Assembly (NCBI GenBank): GCA_023053545.1
Contig: JAKZAN010000001.1
Span: 2,252,565-2,316,564, forward strand
Origin: Lepidurus packardi
Taxonomy: Eukaryota; Arthropoda; Branchiopoda; Notostraca; Triopsidae
Length of the DNA: 64,000 bases
Direction: 5' to 3'
Below, one piece after another: positions 1 to 28,782 of this stretch (the stretch's first letter is position 1; each line of letters begins with the position of its first letter). Both the position numbers and the translations under genes were made by a program. Below the pieces are notes generated by a model, which was not told where the DNA came from, did not search any database, and was given only the letters and a program-made list of their open reading frames with translations.

Positions 1-15891
<15,891 letters not shown>

Positions 15892-16697
15892 GATCTTCTG
15901 GATGCTGGGAGTGATGGGGTCTTCCCTCTCCTTGGCGACTTGTTGGGATTTTTCACGTCACTTTGGGTTTAGACATTAACAAGCAGAGGAACGTTAAAAA
16001 GAAGGGAGAAGTTATTTTTCACTTTACGTCTTTTTAAAGCAGTTTGCGTATGGGAAATTGGAAATAAAAAGATGTTAAGCTCTGCACTGGAATGAGTTAC
16101 ATATTTTGCGGAAAGAATTTAAACAGCTTCAAAAAGGCAAACACCCAAATTGCCGGCTTTTTAACTACGAAATTCGATTTGGCGTAACATGGCGTCCATG
16201 CATGCCGCCCTTATTATGAGTCAGTATTAACGTTTCACCGGGATATATCGTTGAACAACACGAAGGAATTTATAAACAATAAATATATTAACTAATCCGT
16301 GCACAATATAATCTTATTAGCGTTTCTTTCTGCCTGAAATAAGGCAAAAAACTGGACCAAAACACCCCAGCACAAGCCAACTTTTGACAGCTGTTGATAT
16401 CGATACCAAACTACGATCACGCGGAGTTGCGCTTTCCTGATTACGATACTCCAGACAGCTATCGATTCCGCTCCAAATTCAAGCGCTTCAACCGCGCTTA
16501 AACCGTCATAATTTTCCGATTATAAATTTTCGGATTATTTCGACGCTCCGCAAATCGATTTAGAAAATGTACAACTACAAAAAAATCAGCAAAATTAATT
16601 AGGTTGATATTCTTATAATCACTGCCAATTAGACAGTAAAACTAACGTTTAAACCATTAAGATTAAAATAATGCATTTTCATTTTGATTCAAAATAT
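15892..16697 (-). promoter_or_regulatory. Region upstream of CenG1A exon 1a with DRE-like motifs
   Basis: This lies immediately 5' of the exon 1a ATG on the minus strand, before the solo LTR. A palindromic TATCGATA sits at 16398-16405 and a related CTATCGAT follows about 50 bases away. In Drosophila this word is the DRE bound by DREF in TATA-less housekeeping promoters. A TATA box is not evident. Promoter activity is inferred from position and motif only. Confidence 0.4.
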
Positions 16698-17061
16698 TGT
16701 AACGAGTGTAGTCTCGCAAGCTTTGTTTTAAACCACGTGACTTTGGTTGGCTTTTATATTTCCTATATATTGCTTTTATACGTTTCCTTTCGTACTGCTT
16801 TTATATGTGTACGTGGCACTCGATTTTAGAGGACAGAACTGCACAGACGGACGAATCAGCGCGCGAACCGACAGCCTCCGCTCAACCGAACAAAACAATC
16901 TTGTTTAGCCCAAACGGTTTCCTACAGTAGATTAGAGTTGTCTTAGGTTTCTTGTATTTTAATGTTGAAGGATTTTCACATCGTACTCTGAAATTGATTT
17001 TATATTGGTGTAAACTGTGATATTTGGGGTATAACATTGAAATAAAGGCCATCTTGTAACA
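16698..17061 (+). mobile_element. Solo LTR of an LTR retrotransposon
   Basis: A 364-bp unit begins TGTAACGAG and ends CTTGTAACA, so it has the usual TG...CA termini. It is flanked by a 4-bp direct repeat, ATAT at 16694-16697 and 17062-17065. AATAAA at 17041 sits 20 bases before the 3' end, as expected for an R/U5 polyadenylation signal on the plus strand. The presumed U3 has three GCTTTTATA copies (16750, 16772, 16797). No internal region or second LTR is present, so it is a solo LTR left by recombination. A 4-bp duplication suits Ty3/gypsy-like integrases better than copia (5 bp), but the family is not established. Confidence 0.8.
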
Positions 17062-17531
17062 ATATTAAAGCGGTTCGTTAGTCTAGCGAGATCAGTTCTT
17101 TCCGAGAGAGATTAAAGATGAAGATCATGTGATATGTGAAGATCATGCTGAGACTCTAGATTTCAGAGATAATGAGACTAACATAGGCTTTATGAGCCAA
17201 TGACGCAATGATGTGATTTATTACGCAATTCTGGAAGCACACGATCAAAATACAGAGCCACTTACCAATTACTTAACATCTGGCCTTTGTTCGTTCGTTC
17301 TAAATAAACTCTCCCTATCTATTCCAGGCAACTTTTCTTTTCTTTTTTTCTTTCTATTTTAGCTTCAAGACGAATCGAATTGCCCCTTAGAGAAAACCTT
17401 AGAGAAAAAGTTCGTCAAAGGTACAAATGGGATTTAGGTGACGGATTTGACAGTCGTGTGAAGGGTGACTATCTTTTTTCTTTCCATTTTTCTTTCTTAC
17501 TTTGTTGTTTACGTCTTTCTAACACAAGACT

Positions 17532-20500
17532 TTAGAGATCTAAATAAAGGACTTGGGAGGCGGCTATTGCTCCACAAAAGCTAAGAACCGACGCAGCTAC
17601 CACTACAGCCAAGGTAGTGCCCACCCCGGACACAATCGATCCCATGCAAGTGGACAAAATGAATTGCGCTAAGAAGACCATAGAGCTCACCACGGCGACA
17701 TCAGTTCCCAAGCCACGAACTTGGCTACAACCACCCCGTTCACCCTCAGCTGAGACCGAGAACTATCCAGAAAACTCGGATTAGAGCTGTACGGGTTCAC
17801 CAATAGGAAAACAGCTAAATGTGAGATGATTACCACTTGCGAAGCATGGTAATGGGCAACCAACAAGTAGGGCATGGTAAACAATGTTGAATACATAACA
17901 CCAGCCGTGCAGGAAAATACTATAACCCCAGCTTTATGGCGCGTCAGAGCCATCAGAATCATCCCCACGGAATACACCAATTGCCCTCCCATATAGACTG
18001 TCCGAGCCCTAAAAACATGCGTGCAAAATTGTGTTAATGTGTTTGAGAATTAGTTTCCATTAGTTTTTGAAATAGAAATTTCAAATGACCTAAATCGTTT
18101 GACGAGTCTCTCGATGACGAAAGAGTACAAGGAGCAGGACAAAGAATACATGGCCATTCCCCAGCATCCAAAACGCACTCCTGCTTCGTACAGTTCTTTC
18201 TGGGGAGATCCCAAGGGAGCCTGAATGCGAAATACAGTAAAAAAGGTAATAACAAATGTTAGGTTGGATTTATTCTTGTGTCAGTATACCGTGGGATCTC
18301 CTCCAAAAACAGCTTCTCCTACGAAATCCGTAAAATAAAGAGAATAGCAGACGAGGGACATCCAGCAGAAGAGATTGGTGAGGCAAAGGATCTTCAAGGA
18401 CCGGGGCATATACAGGATGGATGTCAAGTAATCTCTTAAGCTAACGTCCCCATAATCGTCCATCGTTAGCTCGTCAGCTAGATATTGATTGCTCTTGCCT
18501 TCGTCATTGTTTTCTAGCTGTAATTGCTCTTGCTGCTGCAGCTCAGTTGATCGTTCTTGTTGCTGATAGCCTCCGGCGTAATCCTGGAAAGCCGGATTAG
18601 CAATTCCGTGGGATTGGTCGCGCAAGGCGTATGCCAACTGAGTCGCATCGTTCTGAATTGTACCATACGTCTTCAAACCATCCAATTCATCCTCTTCGCT
18701 CGCTAATTTGTCGTATTTTTTCCCATCAGGATCTACTTTCCTTTCCTCTACCTGTTTATAACAAATGTCAACGAACTGTTGAATTTTTTAAGATGAGAAT
18801 TTTTTATCTTTTTATAATTTTTACTTCACTTTCGCCAGTTTGTTGCAAAATATCCAACGGAATTTCTCGGAAACTGCACAAAGTACAAGCCACACAAAAT
18901 ATAAAGATGAACGTCACGATAGTAAATACGGCTCGTACATGACCGCCAAACATTACTCCTAAAAGATAAAATTGAAAAAATTTCACGTGCATTTCAATAT
19001 TACCAATAAACGTAGTATCCCAATTAATGCCACCCATGGCGTAACCTAAAGATCCACCTAAACCTGCCATGATAGTGAACGTACTCAACCCTAGAGCATG
19101 ATCCTCTAAGTAAAATAAACATGAGAGGTTGGGAATTAACAGTAAAAATTATTCTCTCAAGATAATTTTTACCTGGCATACAAACGTCAAGGAGATACGC
19201 TCTGGACGGACTTTGGCATGCGTCTGCATCGAAATCGAGTAACACTGTACCCACGACGGTGAAGAAAATACTCCATGGGTGAGTACTCGTATCCGTTATT
19301 TCGTCTTTGGCTTCTTGCAAGAATGTACTAGTATTCGTGCTGGATATGTTCAACGGTAAGCTATCTGGGTAATGATCGCCCGCAGCAACTCCCAATAATT
19401 TGCCATTGGGAACCAATAATAAGCCTACATATTCCACGCAAAAGCAACGAAGGGCACATTTAAGATTTTTAGAGGGTTTTACTAAGAATATGTGTGTTAC
19501 CGAGAACGATGCCGATGGATAAAAGAATAATAAACGGCCGGCGCCGGCCAAGCGCAGATTTACAGCGGTCGCTCAAAGAGCCGAGCAATGGAGTTAGAAA
19601 AAAACCCACTAGAGGGCTTAGAGACCAGATTAGCGTCATTTGCCGGTGGTGCAAGCCAATACCCAACAAGGTGGGTGATACAAAGGCTGTTTCCGCTGCG
19701 TACGCAAACTCGATTCCCATGACCGCCGCGGAAACGCGTACCAATTCCCAGCGCGTCTTGCGTCTATCAAACATATACATACGTAAAGATGAATTACAAT
19801 AAAATAGCAGGTTATCAGTAAAAATCCATCAATAATGCACTTCCGAATTTCTGCGTAAAATTTCCATCACAGTTTGAAACGCCTTTTCATGTCATCTTCC
19901 ACAGCAGGAAACCTTATTCTCGCGTCAATCAATATGTCATTGTCATACGTTACACCATACCCCCTAACCCTCCTTTTTTTCGGTACACACAAAAAACTTC
20001 AAAGCCAATTTCACGCTGCATAAAGCTACAAATCTAAAGTCAAACTTCCCACGGAGCAAAAGAAAAAAAGTTAGGGAGCATTTTTCGCCCCCCAAAATTG
20101 TAGATTTTTTCTCCCTCTCCTCTTTACCCAATACGGTATCCTTCCCAAGAAACTATTAATGAGATTACAATAGAAAAACTGCATCTAAATTGGATTATAA
20201 CTCTTTTAAGCTCTATTTTTTATGTTTTGGATGGGCTTCACCCCAAAATCCACCCCCTTGAAGCCTTCCCGCGAGAATATGTAAACAAACTTTCGTACGG
20301 TTGGATGGAATTTAGAAATTATATCAGAAAAGTTATAAGACAATTTTAAACAACTTTAATACATTAATGACAAGAAATTGATAGACATGTACCGATAAAC
20401 ATGTGCGTAGTCGCCTTGTCCATTCAAAGTTTCAATAGCTTTATTCTTCCAGTTGGTCCATTTCTGTTGAGCCCACTCAGGAGGCGGAGCTACTTCCTTC

Positions 20501-20583
20501 AGACTTTGAAGAGCATCTTTAGCCCGTCCTCGCAACACGTGGACACGCCCCGTGTAGCTACTTAGCTTATCGGTTCCCAACAT
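17532..20583 (-). CDS. SLC45-family (proton-associated sugar transporter) membrane protein
   Basis: Nine exons in transcript order: 20583-20393, 19763-19501, 19424-19173, 19105-19004, 18958-18825, 18751-18290, 18220-18090, 18008-17834, 17762-17532. They total 1941 nt, 646 aa with stop at 17532. Diagnostic features are EFAYAAETAFVSPTLL in the first helix, the MFS-like loop SDRCKSALGRRRPF after helix 2, YLLDVC, GGSLGYAMGGINWD, and the C-terminal block GLGTDVAVVSSM. The family has 12 membrane helices and moves sugars with protons. A Gln-rich acidic cytosolic loop lies in the 462-nt exon between the two six-helix halves. The intron at 18959-19003 is only 45 nt. Substrate is unknown. The ATG at 20583 directly follows an AG, so an additional 5' exon cannot be excluded. 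Confidence 0.92.
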
Positions 20584-21790
20584 TCCCTAAAAGTGTACCC
20601 AAAACATCATCAATATAGTTGCACTCAAGAGAAGGACACAGTTAATCAATACTCACTTGCCAATTCGACGAATCAAAAGACTTTTTTCTTCTCTCTTCCT
20701 CAATGTATCAGTGCATTTCTCCCTAAAGAAATACTATCCAAAAATTGGTACCTAAAAATAATCCACTAATGGGCTTTCCGGAATCCCAAGGAATTTCCTA
20801 CAGCCCCAGCCGGAGAGACACGGTTTAAGAAATACAACGAATAAACAGCAGCATGTGCTCTTTGAAGCAGCTGAAGTAATACTGACTTCTGCCACAGGGC
20901 ATATCTGCCTGTTGCTAACGTTCAGGCCAGGGGAGGTAGTAAAGCCATCAAGTCAACGCCTGCGCTAGGTGGCGACTCTTATAGTTACGAGAAAAGGGAG
21001 GCAGAGGCTGGGAACACGATTGGCATAGCGAAGTAATACCCGCGGGGGGCAATTGATCGTCTCGTAATTGCATTTCTTGTCTTGCTACCACGTCCAATTC
21101 CTATTTCTTTCTATTTTTTCATCCCCACTTGATGAACATCCCCCAAAACAAACCCGTTCAATCCCCAACGTGGCTTTTCTTGACAGCTTACGGGAATACC
21201 CCTCTTCCCGTCTCGTCTTCCTTATTTCTACGTAGAAATACGAGAGAGAGAGAGAAACCCAAATGAATTAGACCTCATTATACCAAATTGCATATTATAT
21301 GACGGTTCCTGTCCAGATGATAAGAAGCAGATGTCTCTCTTTTCTCCCCCTCTTGGGAAAAAGACGAACATCTTTTGGTACCAGCGGCAGACATTTAATC
21401 TGGTATTTCTACCAAAAGCTTTTGTGCACCAAGTAAACCAAGAAATACTTGTAAATACAAAAGAACAAGAAAAAATGGAAAATAGAAAATAATAAGAAAT
21501 ACATAATTTAAAGCACGTAAGATGGCGAAGAGTTTAGCGACGAATTACTGCAGCTATAAGGGGCCTGCAACTGACTTGATAACAGCGTCGGACACAGCTT
21601 TCGCTGCACACGACAGATAAGAATGTAAACGCAGTGCTGTTGGTTAAGTATATCAGCCATGTAGTGTATTTTATGGCAAGGATTTTCCGTTTAACGCAAA
21701 CAGAGTTGACATTTCTGCGCCCACACACTCCCAAGAACCTTACTTAAACAATCGAAATTCTTATAAGACATTTTTTATTAGTTTTTTATT
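20584..21790. other. Intergenic region between the homeobox gene and the SLC45 gene
   Basis: About 1.2 kb with no supported exon. The part nearest 20584 should hold the SLC45 promoter/5' UTR, and the part nearest 21790 the homeobox 3' UTR. A GA repeat occurs near 21242-21256. Confidence 0.5.
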
Positions 21791-23402
<1,612 letters not shown>

Positions 23403-24362
23403 GATTCCAGCGTTTGATGTATATAAAAAGAATACCCAAACAAAATGAAACAAAACTTCCCCAAATCCCTCTTCGGAGGATGAAACGCTTATGACACCTT
23501 GATAGCCCCGGGACTACGTTCTCTTCGCACCTTTTCCCACCTACTGCTTATGCGCTCTGTAATCCTACACACCTCTAACCCCCCTACCCTTCCCTCCCAA
23601 ATAAAGAAAGCCTTTAAGAAAGGAAAAAAAGGTCCCAAAAGGGGCGTGTGTGGACCGTAAAAAGGGGCGGTAAGTACGGACTAAAAGTAAAGCGATCAGG
23701 CTATTGTGGTGGTGGTGAAGAATGATAATAGAAGGGGAGTGTTGGAGATCATATAAAAATACTTTACGAGTTGTATACTGGTCAATCTTACCAACCACAT
23801 AGAAAACATATTGAAACTCGTAAGGTGATGATGGGCGAAGACTCCCGACCGTGCTTGTTCAAGAAGGGATAGAACCCATCATTCAGAATAAGGTGAAATG
23901 GGTAAAGGAAAGCAATCGGCTTCAATCACGCCAGTTTATAAGCTTTAGCATCATACAAAGCAGAGAAAAACGACGGGGAAAATGGGGAAGAAGTGGCCAT
24001 AAAAAGAAAAGGAGCACTCACGATTCAGGGTTATTCAGTTTTTACGAACAAATTGCCCGATTGTTTACATAAGAACACGCTGCCCATTTTTATGCCCCAT
24101 TTTGAGAAGCTTTCTGAGAAGAACAAGAATACAGTTATTGAACAAAGTTATTTCTTTCTAAAAAAAAGAACATTAATTAAAATTGGCGGCACGATTTCCT
24201 TTGAAAACTTCTTACAAATTTGGCAAGGATTGGAGAAACACGCTATAAGAAAGAGAATAAGATATCTTGGAATGACTAGTTTGATGAATGCTGGAGTCTA
24301 CATAATTCTACGAATGACTAAAATTGTTTCGATTTTGCAATTAGCCGTTTAGGAGGAGTTAT
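23403..24362. other. Upstream region of the homeobox gene
   Basis: No supported gene. A TATATGAT-like AT patch lies near 23750 on the minus strand, about 350 bases 5' of the ATG, and may belong to the promoter. The open frames here lack recognisable domains. Confidence 0.4.
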
Positions 24363-24610
24363 TCGCACACAAACTTTGCGTCATGACAAGGCTTCAGCGC
24401 TGGTTACCATAGCTACTGTTTACTTCCATGCTTAGAACGGGAAATAGAAGCTATCGTGTACCGCGGATCGTGACACCTTCGTGTCGCCAGAAAGTCACGT
24501 GACCCTTTTGTTTAGAAAATGTTTTTTTTTATATAGTTTAGTTATTTACGTATAATTGAAATCAAAATACCAATAGAAGGAAATTTTACGCTCTATTTTT
24601 AAAGCAAGTT
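24363..24610 (+). repeat. Dispersed repeat family copy A
   Basis: It shares with three other places in the window the order AAACTTT, TCATGAC or TGACGTCA, GTTACCAT, TACTGTTTACTTCCATG, then a downstream CTCTATTTTTAA. No termini or coding capacity recognised. It is probably an unclassified short interspersed element. Confidence 0.6.
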
Positions 24611-24855
24611 GTTCGTCGTGACTATTGTCATTTAAGTAAAAGCTTTTATTGAATATTTTTTTTTTGTTTTCCCGATTTTCTGCTACGACTTTAGGTTTCT
24701 TTGAGAACAAATCTTTCTCTTTTATTTTTCTTACTCATAAAAATTTTAATTTCATCACTTTATAAATGATTCCTTGTAGTCCTAAACTACTGTACAGTTT
24801 TTAAATTCTTTAAAATAAATGCCTCGCATAATCTCTGTCTCTACCGTACAAGGTA

Positions 24856-25390
24856 CAGTGAAAACCGTTTAACACGAAACCGCTTAGCACGAAGAACCTG
24901 CTGTCACAAAATAGTACTCCGGTCCGGACAAACGCTATGTAGTTGCATACATTTGTTTTCTTTTAACACGAAACAAAAACCACTTAACACAAAAAAATTT
25001 GGCGTCTCGGAGTACCAACAAAATATTTGTTACGACAAAGTACTTTTGTCTACCTACCAACCGTCTCCCTCTGCCAATGGGAAGGGTTGTAGAGCCTTAG
25101 CAACATCCCTGACTTAAGTTCAAATTTTTGTCTTTCTCGCCCCAACTGTCCGTGGGCAGTCAAAACCTTTCCTTTTTATTTACAGTCTATTAAAATGCTT
25201 TAAAATGTATTATTTGTGTTGTTAAAATGTAGAGACTGTAAATGTACGAGTATAAACTTGAATATTAACTCTGTTATCACGACAGTTCTTTGATTAACAA
25301 GTTTTTTTGCATATATCTGTTAGCACGGATTCATTTTAACATGAAAAAATATTCCGGTCCCCTCGATTTCATGTCAAACGGTTTTCACTG
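24856..25390. mobile_element. pogo/Tigger-like non-autonomous DNA transposon (535 bp)
   Basis: The left end CAGTGAAAACCGTTTAACA and the reverse complement of the right end (CAGTGAAAACCGTTTGACA) match with one difference, and similarity continues into CATGAAA/CACGAAA. A TA dinucleotide flanks each end (24854-24855 and 25391-25392), the target duplication of Tc1/mariner-superfamily elements. Subterminal AACACGAAA words recur. There is no transposase ORF, so it is a MITE-like deletion derivative. Confidence 0.85.
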
Positions 25391-25848
25391 TAGTTTAATC
25401 TATCTGATTTCTGAAGACTTAATTTATTTCCATTTGATTTCCGATTTTCTAAAATATACAATTAGGTACAGAAATACGCAGAAGAACCTTAAGGATTTGT
25501 AAGAAAAGAAGGCTAAATATCGAGTATTTTCGATAACAAATATCGAAAAGTTTCGATTCTATTGTAATATTATCGCTTGACGACTGCTGTCCAATAGTAG
25601 CTTTTACTGGCCGCAGAAACCACGACCAGTATTTATGTTCATAAGAATCTCCTCCCCGGGCCAATCGCTTTTGTACTGTGGAGCAACCACAATGACGACC
25701 ATTCACGCTCAATTCGTTTTGAGTATATATAACATTCTTCCCAAAACCCTATTCTCCTGGCGGGGTTTTACGACTCTTATTTGTCTAATGTAGAGCGATG
25801 CAAAGTAACCTATCCTTTTCCAGGACGTCCCTCTAATGGAGTCCAATC

Positions 25849-25852
<4 letters not shown>

Positions 25853-25897
<45 letters not shown>
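25853..25897 (+). repeat. 45-nt poly(A) run
   Basis: Forty-five uninterrupted A residues in intergenic DNA. It could be a simple mononucleotide repeat or the tail of a retroposed copy; I found no flanking target duplication or recognisable body upstream. Confidence 0.9.
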
Positions 25898-25900
<3 letters not shown>

Positions 25901-27948
25901 GAGTCTTGGCCTGTTTGCAGCTCATTTTGCTATAGCAAGTGGTTACACAGATAAATGGGAGGGAGCATCCCTCGCTCCCTTTCTTCTTTCGCATTCTCAG
26001 CCACTCGAGTGTAGTCTTCCCAATTAGACGTAATGGAAAGAAAATTTACGAGATAATTCCCATGTATGCAGCCTAAAAACCTTTTTTCCTTTTTCTTTCG
26101 TAAACATAAAAAAATGAAAAAAATTTCTTCCATATTCCAACTTTTCCCACGCTGAAAAGTAAGTATCATTGTCTTCCCAGCCCATTATCCTTCCAGAGTT
26201 GTTCTAATTGAAGATTCCCCACGCCTTTTCAAAATCTACATAGCTTTTCAGGTATAATTTATTTTCTTACTTTTCAATTCATTCTCTTTTATAATTCTTG
26301 TACTTAAGTAAGTTATTTGTACAGAAAGCTATTTTGAGAATTCACTGGATTTTTAAAGTAGGCTCATTTTAACTATAAAGTGTTTCATAGTATATAATTC
26401 TTGTGATCTACTTTATTACTATTGAATTTGTTTGTTAATTTTAAATGATTTGTTTACTATGAATTAAATTAATATATGTTTTAATTTGTTATTATAGCAA
26501 TGTTATTTTGAAGATATGTATTGATTTTTAAGTATGTTGTTATTATTATTAATGCATATCGCGATTTTCTAATAGTGTATGTGTGTACAGTACGTGCTTT
26601 ATAAGAAACCGTTTACGTTGGGGGTTGTTTGCCCAGATTTCTGGTCTATTGAAAGCCTCAGGCGTGACAGATGGATCCTGGCGCCAAAATCCAGGAGTTG
26701 CGGAGAGAGGCTAACTGGGCGTGTTAATGTGTTTTCCCAAATGTCGACTCAAAACTCCAGGTATGTCCATTAACTATACTGTCAACCCCCCTTTCTCCCA
26801 CCCTCTTGTTTCTCAACCCCATTACACCCTCTTTCGTGGTAAACACCATTTCCGAACCAGACAGATCCAATAGCCTCAGCTAAAGGTTGTTGTTGGTAGT
26901 AGGTTTCTCAAAGTGGTAGCGGTGTATGGTGGGGGAGCAAAAAGGCTATCAAATACCAAAGAAAGAAGGTACGAAGAAAACCTAGAAAGTTTTTCCTATG
27001 GAAAGCTTTTCAAAATCTAAACCACCCAGATATAATACCTTCCTCCTACCACCCCAAATCAAACGCCCCCAAATCGCTCCCCCTATTGGCGGTAAATAAA
27101 ACTCAAAACCTGAAGCAAGCCTGGGAACCTGCCCAGCTGAGAAATAAAAGATCTTTGCGTTTACTCAGCATCTGTTTTCCCCATACCACCTCAAAAAAGG
27201 CTCTACATTGCCAATCATTCTGATCACCAGAATTGGGGTGAAGATTTTCACCCATCATCACCTATGTTCTCGGTTATACGATAAAAAAAAGAAAAATAAA
27301 TCTTTGTGATGTTTTTCTGGTGGGGGTTTTGTAGGGGTTAAGGAGCGTTTAGCACGCCCACTTGACGCGGAATGGATGGCCTATTAAAGGGGGGAAAGAT
27401 CATAACCTCGGGAGTCTTCACAGCCTGCATTTACCAGCACTAGATCCTCCGCCGGAATTTACGATAATGGAATGTCCCATCCTGTGATGATTGCTTTCTT
27501 TTTATCCAGGCACCACAGATCCTCCATATTTTCCTCGCCACAGAGAAGAAGAGCAGGCGAAGAGGCAGAGAAGAAGAGCTGGCGGGGAAAAAATTATATA
27601 CAGAGTGGGGAGAAAGAACTAGCGCTTTTACTACGATGTCAGATAATCGCGGCGATCTGTCTTGGACCCCCTTTTGTAAGAGCAGTTTATGGACCATCAA
27701 CATGCGTGTGCTCCCATTTACTAGTGATGCTCAATTTACTAGTGTTACCTTGCCCTTTTACCACCTTCAACTTCAGGGTATATATCAGGATGCTCTATAC
27801 CGTTTCATAATTTCACGGGAAACTATGAGAATTTTGAGCTTTCTCCAAGTGAAATTCTCCGCGAGTTAGAACAAAAAAATAGGATAACATAGCTTTTGAC
27901 ATCGCAGACGTATCAGTTTCTATAGTACCCGACAGATTTGCTTACTGT

Positions 27949-28060
27949 TTGAAGCACGGAAGTAATCAGTAGTAACAAAAAACGAGCGCGGTAAGCCATA
28001 CCACGACAAGTCCGTGACGTCATGACTCAAAAGTTTGCGTGCCAATAACTCGTGAATGGC
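27949..28060 (-). repeat. Dispersed repeat family copy D (reverse)
   Basis: Read on the minus strand it gives TTATTGGCA, AAACTTTTGAGTCATGACGTCAC, TATGGCTTACC, CTCGTT, GATTACTTCCGTGCTTCAAAC. This parallels copy C at 41328-41665 over nearly its whole length and copy B at 33612. Confidence 0.7.
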
Positions 28061-28782
28061 GACTCAAAAAAAATTTGAAATCAAGTTCGTGTTTCTTATA
28101 ACAATATTCACTTCACAAGCATCCCCATAAAAAAGCCCAGCATAGGATTTTGCTTGCTAAAAGTTCTTGGTTTTTCGGCAGAATGGTTCTTGTTTTTATT
28201 ATTTATATGCTGGAAGTTATTTTGCTTGTCTTTTAATTGCTAGTTTAAACAAAAAACTATTTTGTACAGGAAAGGATTCAGTTTACCCAGTTTTAGAATC
28301 TTTTTCTGCAGCTACGCTGCTTTCAGAAAAAGTCGATCTTCGAAGATTCTGAACAAAACGTTCATGACTTCGCCTCCTAATCGGATTATAGTATATGCTC
28401 GCAAAAGATAAACGCATACTTTAAAGTTTAGAAACGGACATATATGCGTAAGTTAAGGACAAATAAACCGATTCCAAAGCTCGAAAACGCAGATAAGATC
28501 CTTCAACCTGTAGAAACAGAGCACTTCAAGAAATAAGATACCATCGTAGCAGTATCAATTTTTGCTCTAATCTACTCCCAGTCTCTAAAATCATCCCTTG
28601 ACAGGCTTGTCCTTGTCTCACGTGAGAAGCTGATAATAAGACTTACACTATAGCAGATTCCGTTCTCCAAGCAACTTTTGTCGGGTTCCCAAGTGTCTTC
28701 GCTTTTTGAAATTCCGCTTTCTCTATACCAGAACAATTGTGGCAGATATAAAATTCTCCAGAACTTCCAAAGTTTTCCAAGA

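Larger units (their letters stand above)
25391..28782. other. Gene-free region upstream of ACE
   Basis: About 3.4 kb without a supported exon. It contains the poly(A) run, copy D of the dispersed repeat (27949-28060) and AT-rich DNA. The final few hundred bases should include the ACE promoter. An ATATAAAA word at 28745 is too close to the ATG to be a convincing TATA box. Confidence 0.5.

Noticed and set aside
23993..24352. 119-codon plus-strand ORF upstream of the homeobox gene
   Set aside because: Lys/Ile/Phe-rich composition typical of AT-rich random frames; no motif.
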